Source: Pseudonocardia broussonetiae
GTDB taxonomy: Bacteria; Actinomycetota; Actinomycetes; Mycobacteriales; Pseudonocardiaceae
Direction of reading: 5' to 3'
Length of the DNA stretch: 64,000 nt
Assembly: GCF_013155125.1 (NCBI RefSeq)
Contig: NZ_CP053564.1
Coordinates: 2,983,501 to 3,047,500, forward strand
Part shown: piece by piece, positions 11,138 through 20,862 of the stretch
Numbering within the stretch: position 1 is the first letter of the stretch
Layout of the letters: every line of letters starts with the position of its first letter
Position numbers and translations under genes: made by a program
The notes under the pieces: generated by a model
Database searches by the model: none
Told to the model about the DNA's origin: nothing
What the model saw: the letters and a program-made list of their open reading frames with translations, nothing else

Positions 11138-12328
11138 ATGACCATCGCCATCGACAGACCCGTCACGCGCACCACCTCGATGCGCAAGTCCGAGCCGCTC
11201 GTCGTCGAGAACCCGCTGCCCAGCCGCATCGCCGGCAGCGTGCCGACCATCGCCCCGAGCGCCGCCGCGCACCTCACGCCCGAGCAGTACGACGCGCTCG
11301 CCGTCGAGCTCGACGCGATCCGCGACGAGGTGATCGGCAGCCTCGGCGAGACCGACGCCCGCTACATCCACAACGTCATCAAGCTGCAGCGCGGCCTGGA
11401 GATCGCCGGCCGCGGCGCGCTGATCTTCTCGCTCAACCCGGCGGCCTGGGTGGCCGGCACGGCGGCGCTCTCGGTCGCCAAGATCCTCGACAACATGGAG
11501 ATCGGGCACAACGTCCTCCACGGCCAGTGGGACTGGATGAAGGACCCGAAGATCCACTCCACGACCTGGGAGTGGGACCACGCGTCCACGTCCAAGGCCT
11601 GGCAGAAGTCGCACAACTACGAGCACCACACGTTCACCAACGTGCGGGGCAAGGACCGCGACCTCGGCTACGCGGTCATGCGCGTCACGCCCGAACAGCC
11701 GTGGCGCCCGATCGACCTGATCCAGCCGCTCACGAACGTCGGCCTCTCGCTGATCTTCGAGTGGGGCATCGCGATCTACGACATCGAGCTCGAGAAGGTC
11801 CAGGAGGGCACCAAGCCCTGGGCGCAGGCCAAGCAGGAGCTCAAGGCGCTCTGGCGCAAGACGCGCAAGCAGCTCGCCAAGGACTACGTGCTGTTCCCGC
11901 TGCTGTCGGGCCCCGGCTTCGTGTCGACGGCCGTCGCGAACCTGACGGCCAACACCGTCCGCAACCTCTGGTCCCACGCGGTGATCTTCTGCGGGCACTT
12001 CCCGGACGGCGTCGAGTCGTTCGAGGAGTCGCGGCTGGAGAACGAGACGCAGGGCGAGTGGTACGTCCGCCAGATGCTCGGCTCGGCCAACCTCACCGGC
12101 AGCCCGGCCTTCCACCTGATGACGGGCAACCTGAGCCACCAGATCGAGCACCACCTGTTCCCGGACGTCCCGAGCAACCACTACGCCCGGATCGCCCCGC
12201 GGGTGCGCGAGATCTGCGAGCGCTACGGCCTGCCCTACACCGCCGGCCCGCTGCCCAAGCAGTACGCCAAGGTGGTCCGCAAGATCATCCGTTACGCGTT
12301 CCCCGGCGGCGGCCCGAAGGCTGCCTGA
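11138..12328 (+). CDS. Membrane acyl-CoA (stearoyl-CoA delta-9 type) desaturase, DesA3-like
   Basis: Protein of 396 aa with the three histidine boxes of membrane fatty-acyl desaturases: GHNVLHGQWDW (about residue 125), SHNYEHHTFTN (about 162) and SHQIEHHLFPD (about 335). These eight histidines hold the di-iron centre that inserts a cis double bond into saturated acyl chains. Hydrophobic stretches between the boxes fit a four-helix membrane topology. TAGGAGA lies just upstream of ATG 11138 and overlaps the stop of the reductase gene, indicating coupled translation. Closest known relative by organisation is M. tuberculosis DesA3 (Rv3229c). Its last 37 bp overlap the convergent PucR-type gene. 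Confidence 0.93.
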   Translation: MTIAIDRPVTRTTSMRKSEPLVVENPLPSRIAGSVPTIAPSAAAHLTPEQYDALAVELDAIRDEVIGSLGETDARYIHNVIKLQRGLEIAGRGALIFSLNPAAWVAGTAALSVAKILDNMEIGHNVLHGQWDWMKDPKIHSTTWEWDHASTSKAWQKSHNYEHHTFTNVRGKDRDLGYAVMRVTPEQPWRPIDLIQPLTNVGLSLIFEWGIAIYDIELEKVQEGTKPWAQAKQELKALWRKTRKQLAKDYVLFPLLSGPGFVSTAVANLTANTVRNLWSHAVIFCGHFPDGVESFEESRLENETQGEWYVRQMLGSANLTGSPAFHLMTGNLSHQIEHHLFPDVPSNHYARIAPRVREICERYGLPYTAGPLPKQYAKVVRKIIRYAFPGGGPKAA

Positions 12329-13500
12329 CCCGGAGCGTCGGGCTCGGCGGGTGGCGCGCTGCGCAGCGCCACCGCCAGCTCCAGGCGCGTGAGCGGGTCG
12401 TCCAGCGCCCCGTCGAACGTGTCGCGGAGCTGGGCCAGGCGGTAGCGCACGGTCTGCGGGTGCACGTGCAGGGCGCCCGCGGTGGCGGTGACGTCGCCGT
12501 GCGCGTCCAGCCACGCCCGCAGCGTCTCCTCGGCGCGGGCCGCGGCCCCGGCGGGGAGGTCCCGGAGCGGGGCGAGCGCGCGGGCGCGCAGGTCGTCGGC
12601 CAGTTCCGGCTGGCCCGCGAGCAGCAGCGCGAGCAGGTGCTCGTCGGCGCGCACGAGCCGGTCGGCCGTCGGGCCCAGCCGTCCCGCCGCGTGCAGCGGC
12701 CACGCCGTGCGCGCGCGGGCGATCGAGCGGTGCGCCTCCCCGATCTCGACGACCGGCCCGAGCACCGCGCGGCGCTCGCCGGTGCCGGCGCGGACCCGCT
12801 CGAGCCACCCCGTCCGGTCGACGACGGGCACCAGCGCCAGACCCACCGGGTCGACGTCCGCGGCCACGGCCGACGGGATCCGCGCGGCCACCTCCACGAC
12901 GTCGGTGACGGCCAGCGCCGCCAGCCGCGGCGGCAGGGGCCAGCCCGCGGCGGCCGCGGCCCGCTCCACCTCGGCGACGGGTGCGGGCGGCTGCTGGGAG
13001 AGCAGCTCGACGAGCGCGTGGCGCCGCGTCTGCAGCGACCCCGCGCGGCTCGACTCCTCCGCCGCCCACCCCGCCACCGATGCCGCCGAGAGCTGCTCGA
13101 TGTAGGTGAACAGGGCCTCGGCCAGGGCGAAGATGACCTCCGGCGGGAGCTGGCGGGCCGTGGCGCTGCCGCCGAGCCGGCGCCACAGCAGCCGGCTGCC
13201 GACCTGGTAGGCCGACTGCAGCGCGGCCAGCGTCCGCCCCTCGCGGTGCTCGAGCTGGCCGAGCGCGCGGTAGACGCGGGTGTCGGTGAGGGCCTCGTCG
13301 CGGCCCAGCAGGTCGACGAACTGGCCCAGCGCGACCGACACGCCCTCGGTGATCCGCATGCCGAAGCGGCCGGTCAGCGGGCGGGCGTAGTCGGGCACCT
13401 CCGCCCGGACGACCGTGATGATCTCCTCGACGGCCCCGGCCAGCTCGGGCCGCACGGCGGCCCCGACCCAGCTCGGGACGCGCGCCCAGGGACGGTCCAC
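12292..13500 (-). CDS. PucR/CdaR-type helix-turn-helix transcriptional regulator
   Basis: Regulator of 402 aa. The C-terminus (about residues 345-385) carries the PucR-type [23 protein letters not shown] then AQLRDTF. The N-terminal 170 residues resemble the RsbT co-antagonist/PucR sensory helical region ([25 protein letters not shown]). It starts four bases after the ACT-domain gene on the same strand, so the two are probably co-transcribed. It ends inside the convergent desaturase gene. Regulation of lipid genes is possible, since a related actinobacterial regulator (FasR) controls fatty-acid synthesis, but this is only contextual inference. Confidence 0.85.
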   Translation of the reverse strand: MDRPWARVPSWVGAAVRPELAGAVEEIITVVRAEVPDYARPLTGRFGMRITEGVSVALGQFVDLLGRDEALTDTRVYRALGQLEHREGRTLAALQSAYQVGSRLLWRRLGGSATARQLPPEVIFALAEALFTYIEQLSAASVAGWAAEESSRAGSLQTRRHALVELLSQQPPAPVAEVERAAAAAGWPLPPRLAALAVTDVVEVAARIPSAVAADVDPVGLALVPVVDRTGWLERVRAGTGERRAVLGPVVEIGEAHRSIARARTAWPLHAAGRLGPTADRLVRADEHLLALLLAGQPELADDLRARALAPLRDLPAGAAARAEETLRAWLDAHGDVTATAGALHVHPQTVRYRLAQLRDTFDGALDDPLTRLELAVALRSAPPAEPDAPGQAAFGPPPGNA

Positions 13501-13504
13501 CGGG

Positions 13505-14161
13505 CTACGACCCGAGGATGGTCGTCACGATCCCGGCGAGGTGGGCGAGGCGGGCCAGCTCCGAGGGCCGGAACGCCGGCCCGCCCGGACGGCCCACGAC
13601 CAGCGCGTGCGGCGTCGACGGGCCGAAGGGCGCGGCGGCGAGCTCGGTGTCGAGCTCGGTCCAGGGCTGCGGGACCTCGTGCACCGACGGGTCGACGGCG
13701 ATCGCGCGCTTGAGCGGCAGCCACGGCAGGTCGGCGGCGATCGTCTCGGGTGCCGCGCTGCTCTCCGCGATCCGGTAGGCGCGCGTGCCCTCGCGCGCCG
13801 CGACCAGCGCCCAACCGGCCCGGAAGATCCGCGGCACGCCCTCGGCGAGCAGCTGCAGGCCGTGCCCGGGGTCGACGGTGACGGCCTCGATCAGCTCCAG
13901 CTCGCGGTGGGTGTCGAGCTTGCCCGAGTGCGGCCGCACCGACTCCACCTGCACGCCCGGCACCGACTCCGCGGCCGTGATGAGGACGTCCGGCGGGCGG
14001 CCCGCGGGGAGCTCCACGGCGAGGTCGTCGACGGCGTGCCCGCGCGAGCGCTCGACGACGTCGACGCCCAGGATGTCGGCGCCCGCGTTGCCGAGCGCGG
14101 TGGCCACGGCCCCGAGACTGCCCGGCTTGTCCGGGAGCACCACCCGGAGCAGGAACGACAC
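13505..14161 (-). CDS. ACT domain-containing protein
   Basis: Protein of 218 aa. The N-terminal ACT fold is clear: [21 protein letters not shown] followed by [14 protein letters not shown]. The rest resembles no enzyme I recognise; it includes [15 protein letters not shown] and a C-terminal [16 protein letters not shown] helix. The start GTG 14161 gives the usual N-terminus of this family, whose M. tuberculosis member (Rv3013) also lies next to ligA and gatC. It is divergent from gatC and upstream of the PucR gene. Probably senses an amino acid or nucleotide; the ligand is unknown. Confidence 0.8.
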   Translation of the reverse strand: MSFLLRVVLPDKPGSLGAVATALGNAGADILGVDVVERSRGHAVDDLAVELPAGRPPDVLITAAESVPGVQVESVRPHSGKLDTHRELELIEAVTVDPGHGLQLLAEGVPRIFRAGWALVAAREGTRAYRIAESSAAPETIAADLPWLPLKRAIAVDPSVHEVPQPWTELDTELAAAPFGPSTPHALVVGRPGGPAFRPSELARLAHLAGIVTTILGS

Positions 14162-14262
14162 GCCACGCCTCCTCGACCCGTCCCGCAGGCGCGGCACTGG
14201 GTGGCGATTCTGTCAGGGTCCGGGGCTCCGCACGCAACAACGGAGCGTGTCGGGCCGGGGAC

Positions 14263-14268
14263 TAGACT
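14263..14268 (+). promoter_or_regulatory. -10 box of the gatCAB operon
   Basis: TAGACT, about 75 bp before gatC, is the best -10 in the divergent ACT/gatC interval. The -35 is weak. The leader would carry GGAGGG before the TTG start. Confidence 0.35.
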
Positions 14269-14341
14269 CACGGTGTCGGGCTGCCGCGCCGCCGCGCCCC
14301 GACCGACTCCACCCCCGCCGCAGAACCTCCTGGAGGGTCCA

Positions 14342-14644
14342 TTGTCCGCCGCGATCACCCGTGACGAGGTCGCGCACCTCGCCCGGCTGGCCCGGCTCGC
14401 CGTCACCGACGACGAGCTCGAACTGTTCGCCGGCCAGCTCGACGTGATCCTGGGGTCGGTCGCCCGGGTGGGGGAGGTCGCCGCCGACGACATCCCGCCG
14501 ACGTCGCACGCGGTGCCGCTGGAGAACGTGTTCCGCCCCGACGAGCTGCGCCCCGGGCTGAGCCAGGAGCAGGCGCTCTCGGGCGCCCCCGCCGCCGAGG
14601 ACGGCCGCTTCCGCGTGCCGCGGATCCTGGGGGAGGAGGCATGA
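14342..14644 (+). CDS. gatC: Aspartyl/glutamyl-tRNA amidotransferase subunit C
   Basis: Protein of 100 aa with the GatC pattern: [22 protein letters not shown] at the start and PLRPDE-like [21 protein letters not shown] at the end. GatC wraps around GatA and stabilises the GatAB heterodimer that converts Glu-tRNA(Gln) and Asp-tRNA(Asn) to their amides. The start is the rare TTG at 14342, with GGAGGG five bases upstream; no ATG or GTG fits. The stop overlaps the gatA ATG (ATGA), so translation is coupled. Confidence 0.93.
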   Translation: MSAAITRDEVAHLARLARLAVTDDELELFAGQLDVILGSVARVGEVAADDIPPTSHAVPLENVFRPDELRPGLSQEQALSGAPAAEDGRFRVPRILGEEA

Positions 14645-16128
14645 GCGAGGACCTCACCCGGATGACCGCCGCCGACCTGGCGTCGCGGATCCACTCCCGC
14701 GAGGTGTCGGCCGTCGAGGTCGCGCAGGCCCACCTCGACCGCATCGCCGCGGTCGACGGCGACGGCGGCGTCCACGCGTTCCTGCACGTCGCCACGGACG
14801 CCGCGCTCGCCTCGGCCGCCCTCGTCGACGACTCGCTGGCCGCCGGCAGTGCGCCCGCGTCCCCGCTGGCCGGGGTGCCGCTCGCGCTCAAGGACGTCTT
14901 CACCACCTCCGACATGCCCACCACGGCGGGCTCCCGGATCCTCGAGGGCTGGCGCCCGCCCTACGACGCCACCGTCACCGGGCGGCTGCGCGGCGCCGGC
15001 GTCACGATCCTGGGCAAGACCAACATGGACGAGTTCGCGATGGGCTCGTCCACCGAGTACTCGGCCTACGGCGTCACCCGCAACCCGTGGGACGCCTCGC
15101 GCGTGCCGGGCGGCTCCGGCGGCGGCTCGGCGGCGGCGCTCGCCGCGTTCGAGGCGCCGCTCGCGATCGGCACCGACACCGGCGGCTCGATCCGCCAGCC
15201 GGCCGCGTTCACCGGCACCGTGGGCGTCAAGCCCACCTACGGCGGCGTCTCGCGCTACGGCCTCATCGCCTGCGCGTCCTCGCTGGACCAGGGCGGGCCG
15301 TGCGCGCGCACCGTCCTCGACGCCGCGCTGCTGCACGAGGTCATCGGCGGGCACGACCCGCTCGACTCCACCTCGATCGACGCGCCCGTCCCGTCGGTCG
15401 TCGCGGCCGCGCGCCAGGGGGCCGACGGCGACCTGTCCGGCCTGCGCGTCGGCGTCGTCCGCGAGCTCACCGGCGAGGGTTACCAGCCCGGCGTCCAGGC
15501 CTCCTTCGACGCGGCGCTGCGCCAGCTCGAGAAGCTGGGCGCCGAGGTCGTCGAGGTCTCCTGCCCGCACTTCGAGTACGGGCTCGCGGCCTACTACCTG
15601 ATCCTGCCCAGCGAGGTCTCGTCCAACCTGGCCCGCTTCGACGCCATGCGCTACGGCCTGCGGGTGAGCGAGGGAGCCTCGGCGGAGGCGGTCATGGCCG
15701 CCACCCGCGAGGCCGGCTTCGGCCCGGAGGTCAAGCGCCGCATCATCCTGGGCACCTACGCGCTGTCCAGCGGCTACTACGACGCCTACTACGGCCAGGC
15801 GCAGAAGGTCCGCACGCTCATCGCGCGCGACTTCACCGCCGCGTTCGGCCAGGCCGACGTCCTCGTCTCGCCGACCACGCCGACCACGGCGTTCCCGATC
15901 GGCGACAAGGTCGACGACCCGCTGGCGATGTACCTCAACGACCTCGCCACGATCCCGACCAACCTCGCCGGCACGGCGGCGATGTCGGTGCCGTCGGGCC
16001 TGTCCGACGGCCTGCCGGTCGGCCTGCAGATCATGGCCCCGGCGCTCGGCGAGGCGGTCATGTACCGCGCGGCCGCCGCCTACGAAGCCACGCGCGAGCC
16101 CCTCGTCGCCCCGGAGGTGTCCCGATGA
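14641..16128 (+). CDS. gatA: Glutamyl-tRNA(Gln) amidotransferase subunit A
   Basis: Amidase-signature subunit of 495 aa that releases ammonia from glutamine for transamidation. The Lys-cisSer-Ser triad is visible in PLALKDVF (Lys about 82), [14 protein letters not shown] (about 155-168) and [16 protein letters not shown] (about 178-193). Length and sequence are normal for GatA. It overlaps gatC at its start and gatB at its end by four bases each, forming a tight gatC-gatA-gatB operon. M. tuberculosis has pfkA between gatA and gatB; that gene is absent here. Confidence 0.97.
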   Translation: MSEDLTRMTAADLASRIHSREVSAVEVAQAHLDRIAAVDGDGGVHAFLHVATDAALASAALVDDSLAAGSAPASPLAGVPLALKDVFTTSDMPTTAGSRILEGWRPPYDATVTGRLRGAGVTILGKTNMDEFAMGSSTEYSAYGVTRNPWDASRVPGGSGGGSAAALAAFEAPLAIGTDTGGSIRQPAAFTGTVGVKPTYGGVSRYGLIACASSLDQGGPCARTVLDAALLHEVIGGHDPLDSTSIDAPVPSVVAAARQGADGDLSGLRVGVVRELTGEGYQPGVQASFDAALRQLEKLGAEVVEVSCPHFEYGLAAYYLILPSEVSSNLARFDAMRYGLRVSEGASAEAVMAATREAGFGPEVKRRIILGTYALSSGYYDAYYGQAQKVRTLIARDFTAAFGQADVLVSPTTPTTAFPIGDKVDDPLAMYLNDLATIPTNLAGTAAMSVPSGLSDGLPVGLQIMAPALGEAVMYRAAAAYEATREPLVAPEVSR

Positions 16129-17621
16129 CCGCGTCCCTGGTCGACTTCGACGACGTCGTCGAGCGCTACGACCCGATGCTCGGGCTCGAGGTGCACGTCG
16201 AGCTCAACACGGCCACGAAGATGTTCTGCGGCTGCCCGACGGGCTTCGGCGCGGAGCCCAACACGCAGGTCTGCCCGACGTGCCTGGGGCTGCCCGGGTC
16301 GCTGCCGGTCGTCAACCGCACAGCGGTGGAGTCGGCCATGCGCATCGGCCTGGCCCTGAACTGCACGATCGCCCCGTGGGGCCGGTTCGCCCGGAAGAAC
16401 TACTTCTACCCGGACATGCCGAAGAACTTCCAGACCTCGCAGTACGACGAGCCGATCGCCGTCGACGGGTACCTCGACGTCACGCTCGACGACGGCGAGG
16501 TCGTCCGCGTGGAGATCGAGCGCGCGCACATGGAGGAGGACACCGGCAAGTCGCTGCACGTCGGCGGCGCGACCGGGCGGATCCACGGCGCGGAGTACTC
16601 GCTGCTCGACTACAACCGCGCCGGCGTCCCGCTGATCGAGATCGTCACGAAGATGATCCCCGGCACCCGGGAGCGGGCGCCGGAGGTGGCGCGCGCCTAC
16701 GTCACCGCGCTGCGCGACCTGATCAAGGCGCTCGGTGTGTCCGACGTCCGCATGGACCAGGGCTCGATGCGCTGCGACGTGAACCTGTCGCTGTCGCCGC
16801 GCGGCTCGGGCGTGCTGGGCACGCGGTCGGAGACGAAGAACGTCAACTCGCTGCGGTCGGTCGAGCGCGCGGTGCGCTACGAGATGAGCCGCCACGCCGC
16901 CGTGCTCGACGCGGGCGAGAAGGTCGTGCAGGAGACGCGGCACTTCCAGGAGGACACGGCCAGCACGCGCTCGGGCCGGATCAAGGAGACCTCCGAGGAC
17001 TACCGCTACTTCCCCGAGCCCGACCTGGTGCCGATCGCGCCGTCGGCCGAGTGGGTGGAGGAGCTGCGGGGGACGCTGCCGGAGCTGCCCTGGGCCCGCC
17101 GCGCGCGGTTGCAGGCCGACTGGTCGCTGTCGGACGAGGAGCTGCGCGACCTGGTCAACGCCGGTGCGCTCGACCTCATCGAGGCCACGGTCGCCGCGGG
17201 CGCCCCCGCGGGCGAGGCGCGGTCGTGGTGGGTGGCGTACCTGGCGCAGCAGGCCAACGCCCGCGAGGTCGCGCTCGACGCCCTGCCGATCACGCCGGCC
17301 CAGGTGGCCCGGGTCATCGAGCTGGTGGCGAGCGGGGAACTGAACAACAAGCTCGCCCGCCAGGCCGTCGACGGGGTGCTGGCCGGTGAGGGCGGTCCCG
17401 ACGAGGTCGTGGCAGCGCGCGGGCTGAAGGTGGTCTCCGACGACGGCCCGCTGATCGCCGCCGTCGACGAGGCCCTGGCCGCCCAGCCCGACGTCGCGGA
17501 GAAGATCCGCGGCGGCAAGGTGCAGGCGGCGGGGGCGATCGTGGGTGCGGTGATGAAGGCGACGAAGGGTCAGGCGGACGCCAAGCGCGTCCGGGAGCTG
17601 ATCATCGAGCGCTGCGGCTGA
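16125..17621 (+). CDS. gatB: Aspartyl/glutamyl-tRNA amidotransferase subunit B
   Basis: Kinase-like subunit of 498 aa that phosphorylates the carboxylate of mischarged Glu-tRNA(Gln) or Asp-tRNA(Asn) and transfers ammonia delivered from GatA. Visible features: [11 protein letters not shown] at the N-terminus, the zinc Cys pairs CGCP and CPTCLG (about residues 30-50), [20 protein letters not shown] catalytic segment, [13 protein letters not shown], and the C-terminal YqeY/tail domain that holds tRNA. ATG 16125 overlaps the gatA stop. The transcript should end at the strong palindrome four bases after the stop. Confidence 0.97.
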   Translation: MTASLVDFDDVVERYDPMLGLEVHVELNTATKMFCGCPTGFGAEPNTQVCPTCLGLPGSLPVVNRTAVESAMRIGLALNCTIAPWGRFARKNYFYPDMPKNFQTSQYDEPIAVDGYLDVTLDDGEVVRVEIERAHMEEDTGKSLHVGGATGRIHGAEYSLLDYNRAGVPLIEIVTKMIPGTRERAPEVARAYVTALRDLIKALGVSDVRMDQGSMRCDVNLSLSPRGSGVLGTRSETKNVNSLRSVERAVRYEMSRHAAVLDAGEKVVQETRHFQEDTASTRSGRIKETSEDYRYFPEPDLVPIAPSAEWVEELRGTLPELPWARRARLQADWSLSDEELRDLVNAGALDLIEATVAAGAPAGEARSWWVAYLAQQANAREVALDALPITPAQVARVIELVASGELNNKLARQAVDGVLAGEGGPDEVVAARGLKVVSDDGPLIAAVDEALAAQPDVAEKIRGGKVQAAGAIVGAVMKATKGQADAKRVRELIIERCG

Positions 17622-17625
17622 CGCC

Positions 17626-17673
17626 ACCCGTGAGTGGATATGAGTGCTCTGGCACTCGTATCCACTCACGGGT
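17626..17673. terminator. 48-bp palindrome after gatB (copy A)
   Basis: Arms 17626-17647 and 17652-17673 pair over 22 bases with one mismatch around a TCTG loop. The arm word is ACCCGTGAGTGGATA then GAGTGC. No T-tract follows. It is nearly identical to the palindrome at 18706-18751, 1.08 kb away in the same orientation. Confidence 0.7.
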
Positions 17674-17761
17674 CGGGGTGAGGTATCCACATCCGGCCCG
17701 AGTGATCCACAGGTTTCCGATCGGTCGGTAGCGGCCGCTTCGGGTCCGGGACCCTCGCAGG

Positions 17762-18712
17762 ATGTCCGCCACCGCGCACGCGACCGTCTGGGATCGGATC
17801 GACACCGTCCAGCACGGCATCACCGACCTCGCTCAGCTCCGGTCCGCCGGCGTCACGCGCGACATGATCGTCGCGGCGGTCGAGGCGGGCCGCTGGCAGT
17901 GGGTGCTTCCCCGCACGTACGCGACGTTCACGGGCCCGCTCACGCCCGAGGCGAAGGTGGAGGCGGCCAGGCGCTACGGCGGGGCCGCGGCGGTCCTGAG
18001 CCACCGGACGGCCGCCGAGCACTGGGGCATGGTGCCGCCGTCGGACGGGCCGGTGCACATCACGCTCCCGTACGGCGCCTCCGCTGTGTCGCAGCCGCCG
18101 CTCGTGATCGTCCACCGGTCACGCGCGTTCGCCCACATCGTCGTCGCGCAGGATCCTCCGCTGACGAGCCGGGCCGACACCGTGCTCGACATGTCGGTGG
18201 CCGAGCCGGACGTGCGGGCGGCGCAGCGGATGCTCACGAGCCTGCTGGTGACCGGTCGCGTGCGGCCCGTCGAGGTCGAGCAGCGCATCGTCGAACGTCC
18301 GCCGCCGCGGTACGGCCGGGCGCTCACCCGGTCCGTCGCGCTCGTCCGGCACGGGGTCCAGTCCGTGCTGGAGGAGTGCTACGCGGTCGACGTCGAGGCC
18401 GCGCACGGCCTACCGGACGGTCGACGGCAGGGTGCGGTCCACGTCGACGGCGTCACGCTGTTCGAGGACGTCATGTACGACGTCGGCGCCGGTCTCACCG
18501 TCCGACTGGACGGCCGCACCCACCTGCTGCACAGCGTGGCGTGGCGCGACCGCCGCCGCGACAACGCGGCCGAGCTGGCAGGTCGGGCCCGGCTCACCTT
18601 CGGGTGGCGGGACGTCAGCGCCGACCCGTGCGGCGTGGCCGGCGAGGTCGTCACGGTGCTGAGCCGCGGAGGCTGGGCGGGGGAGCCGGTGCGGTGCGCC
18701 CGCTGCCCGTGA
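17762..18712 (+). CDS. AbiEi antitoxin-like N-terminal domain protein with degenerate DUF559/Vsr-like C-terminus
   Basis: Orphan protein of 316 aa. Residues about 15-110 match the AbiEi-type winged helix and following fold (LAQLRSAGVTRDMIVAAVEAG, WQWVLPRTYATFTGP, AAVLSHRTAAEHWGM). The C-terminal 110 residues have the outline of DUF559/very-short-patch-repair nucleases (VQSVLEECYAV; YDVGAGLTVRLDG; RDRRRDNAAELAG; LTFGWRDV), but where active members have Glu before the xDG motif this protein has Arg (VRLDG), so catalysis is doubtful. No AbiEii nucleotidyltransferase toxin gene is nearby. The gene sits between two copies of one palindrome, and its stop codon lies in the arm of the second. Function unknown. 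Confidence 0.75.
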   Translation: MSATAHATVWDRIDTVQHGITDLAQLRSAGVTRDMIVAAVEAGRWQWVLPRTYATFTGPLTPEAKVEAARRYGGAAAVLSHRTAAEHWGMVPPSDGPVHITLPYGASAVSQPPLVIVHRSRAFAHIVVAQDPPLTSRADTVLDMSVAEPDVRAAQRMLTSLLVTGRVRPVEVEQRIVERPPPRYGRALTRSVALVRHGVQSVLEECYAVDVEAAHGLPDGRRQGAVHVDGVTLFEDVMYDVGAGLTVRLDGRTHLLHSVAWRDRRRDNAAELAGRARLTFGWRDVSADPCGVAGEVVTVLSRGGWAGEPVRCARCP

Positions 18713-18751
18713 GTGGATACGAGTGCTCCAGCACTCGTATCCACTCACGGG
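18706..18751. terminator. 46-bp perfect palindrome between convergent genes (copy B)
   Basis: Arms 18706-18726 and 18731-18751 pair perfectly over 21 bases around TCCA. The left arm contains the TGA of the AbiEi-like gene, and the right arm ends one base before the stop of the convergent lppZ-like gene. It is placed ideally as a bidirectional terminator. Confidence 0.75.
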
Positions 18752-19897
18752 TCACGCCCGGGACTGGCCGCCCGACGCCACCGGCGGCAGCACCAGCACC
18801 CGGTCGTCCGACGGCACCGGCACCCCACCGTCCTTGTTCACCGTGCCCAGCCAGATCAGGCCGTCCGGGCCCAGCGAGGCGGCGGAGAGCCGGCCGTAGA
18901 CGCCGGGGAGCTGGATCTCGGTCGCCGTGAAGGCCGTGGTCAGCGGGTCGGTGCGCAGCACGAACAGTGCGCCGGCCCCGCTCTGCGCCACGGCCACGAC
19001 GTCCTGCTGGGCGACGCAGCCGGCCACCCCGGGCCGCTCCGGCCAGCTCCACGCCGCCGGGCCCAGTGCACCCGGCACCACCAGGTGCAGCACGTCCTGC
19101 CCGCCGCGGCGATCGGTGACCCACGCCGCCGTGGTGGCGGCGTTGACGCAGACGCCGCCGGGCGCGACCAGCCCGGAGCTGAGCACCGGGGAGGCGGCGT
19201 CGGGGTTGCCGGTGGCGGGGCGGCCGAAGGCGTCGACGCGCAGCAGCTTGCCCGCCAGCGACGCCGGATCGGCGCCGCCCGCGTCGCCGGTGGCCACGAG
19301 CAGCGACCCGTCGACGTCGACGCCCAGCGCCCCGCCGTTGTTGACCGGCCCCCGCGGGATGCCGGTGAGCACGGCCTCCGGCGGCTCGCCCTCCGCGATC
19401 CGCACGACCCGGTTGTCCTCGGGCGTCGTCGCGTAGGCGTAGAGCAGGCGGTCCTCGGCGTAGGACGATGAGAGGACGAGCCCGGTCAGGCCGCCGCCCC
19501 CCGACGCGTCGACGTCGACGGTCGCCACCAGCTGCGGCTCGACGTCCCGCGCCACCCGCAGCACCCGGCCGGTGCGGCGCTCGGCGACCAGCGCGGTGAC
19601 GCCGTCGGGCAGCACGGCGATCGCGCCGACGGGGTCGAGGCAGGTGGCGATCACGGCCGGGTCAGGGTCGTCGCACGGCTCGGGCTCGGGCGGCGTGCCG
19701 CCCTGCGGCGCCGGCTCGCCGGTCGGCGGCGCGGTCGGCTCCACCGACTCGGGCACGCGCGGGATCCCGCCCAGCTCGCCCGCGCCCTCGATCTGCTCCT
19801 GCCACTCGCGGGGACCGTTGTCCGGGAACGTGGCGCAGCCGACCAGGCCGACGGCGAGCAGCGCCGCAGCCAGTGCGCGCGGCACCCGTCCCCTCAC
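18752..19897 (-). CDS. LppZ-like lipoprotein, PQQ-dependent sugar dehydrogenase (glucose/sorbosone dehydrogenase) fold
   Basis: Lipoprotein of 381 aa: signal sequence with lipobox LVGC (Cys21), a Pro-rich linker (about 45-75), then a six-bladed beta-propeller of the glucose/sorbosone dehydrogenase type. Blade motifs include DPVGAIAVLPDGVTALVAERR, GGLTGLVLSSSYAEDRLLYAY, NNGGALGVDVDGSLLVATGDAG and SLGPDGLIWLGTVNKDG. The His and metal ligands typical of PQQ enzymes are not clearly present, so activity is uncertain. Gene position matches M. tuberculosis lppZ (Rv3006), between gatB and the DoxX gene. Extracytoplasmic, anchored to the membrane. Confidence 0.82.
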   Translation of the reverse strand: MRGRVPRALAAALLAVGLVGCATFPDNGPREWQEQIEGAGELGGIPRVPESVEPTAPPTGEPAPQGGTPPEPEPCDDPDPAVIATCLDPVGAIAVLPDGVTALVAERRTGRVLRVARDVEPQLVATVDVDASGGGGLTGLVLSSSYAEDRLLYAYATTPEDNRVVRIAEGEPPEAVLTGIPRGPVNNGGALGVDVDGSLLVATGDAGGADPASLAGKLLRVDAFGRPATGNPDAASPVLSSGLVAPGGVCVNAATTAAWVTDRRGGQDVLHLVVPGALGPAAWSWPERPGVAGCVAQQDVVAVAQSGAGALFVLRTDPLTTAFTATEIQLPGVYGRLSAASLGPDGLIWLGTVNKDGGVPVPSDDRVLVLPPVASGGQSRA

Positions 19898-19937
19898 GCG
19901 CGCCAGGTTAGGCCGGGCCGGGTGAGCGGGCCGTGAG

Positions 19938-19950
19938 TACCGTCCCGGGC
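19938..19950 (+). promoter_or_regulatory. -10 box for a leaderless dehydrogenase transcript
   Basis: TACCGT (19938-19943) ends seven bases before ATG 19951. This argues for 19951 rather than the upstream GTG at 19933 as the start. Confidence 0.4.
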
Positions 19951-20862
19951 ATGGCCGACACGATCACCGTCCTGGTCCCGCACGCCCAGGGGACCGAGCA
20001 GCTCGAGGGGGTCACCGCCGTCGTCTACGACCCCGACGGCGAGCTCCCCGAGGAGGCCGCGCACGCGCAGGTCCTCGTGCCGCCGTTCCTGGCGACCGGG
20101 GAGGCCGTCGCGCTCACCGAGAAGCTCCCGCGGCTGGAGCTGGTGCAGCTGCTCACCGCGGGCGCCGAGGCGTGGGTCGGGAAGCTGCCCGAGGGCGTCA
20201 TGCTCTCCGACTGCCGCGGCGCGCACGGCGGCGCCACCGCGGAGTGGGTCGTGGCCGCGCTCCTCGCGGTCTACCGGCACCTGCCGCAGTTCGTCCGCGC
20301 GCAGGACGAGGCCCGCTGGGACTACCACCAGACCGAGGAGATGGACGGGAAGCGCGTGCTGATCGTCGGCGCGGGGGACGTCGCGGAGAACACCGTGCGA
20401 CGCCTGACGCCCTTCGGGGTGACGACGACGCTCGTCGGCCGCCGCGCCCGCGACGGCGTCCACGGCATCGACGAGGTACGCGACCTGCTGCCCGACCACG
20501 ACGCCTGCGTCGTCATCGTCCCGCTCACCGACGACACCCGCGGCCTGATCGACGCCGGGTTCCTCGCCGCGATGCCGGACGGGTCGGTGCTGGTCAACGC
20601 CGCGCGCGGCCCCGTCGCCGACACCGACGCGCTCACCGCCGAGCTGGTGTCGGGGCGCCTGCGCGCCGCGGTCGACGTCACCGAGCCCGAGCCGCTGCCC
20701 GCCGACCACCCGCTCTGGTCGGCACCCGGCCTCCTCCTCACGCCGCACGTCGGCGGCAGCGTCCCGGGTGGCCTGCGGCGCGCGTACGGCGTGGCCGCGG
20801 AGCAGATCGCGGCGTTCGCGCGGGGGGAGCAGCCGCCGAACCTCGTGGAGGGCGGGTACTAG
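19951..20862 (+). CDS. D-2-hydroxyacid dehydrogenase family protein
   Basis: NAD-dependent enzyme of 303 aa from the D-isomer-specific 2-hydroxyacid dehydrogenase family, which reduces 2-keto acids or oxidises D-2-hydroxy acids. The Rossmann motif is GKRVLIVGAGDVAENTVRRL (about residue 132), with Ala in place of the third Gly. Catalytic Arg is in VNAARGPVADTDAL (about 220), Glu in DVTEPEPLPADHPLW (about 249) and His in LLTPHVGGS (about 268). The substrate cannot be predicted. It ends with a four-base overlap with the convergent DUF4287 gene. Confidence 0.88.
   Translation: MADTITVLVPHAQGTEQLEGVTAVVYDPDGELPEEAAHAQVLVPPFLATGEAVALTEKLPRLELVQLLTAGAEAWVGKLPEGVMLSDCRGAHGGATAEWVVAALLAVYRHLPQFVRAQDEARWDYHQTEEMDGKRVLIVGAGDVAENTVRRLTPFGVTTTLVGRRARDGVHGIDEVRDLLPDHDACVVIVPLTDDTRGLIDAGFLAAMPDGSVLVNAARGPVADTDALTAELVSGRLRAAVDVTEPEPLPADHPLWSAPGLLLTPHVGGSVPGGLRRAYGVAAEQIAAFARGEQPPNLVEGGY

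Noticed and set aside
16125..17621. pfkA between gatA and gatB as in mycobacteria
   Set aside because: gatA and gatB overlap by four bases, so no gene lies between them.
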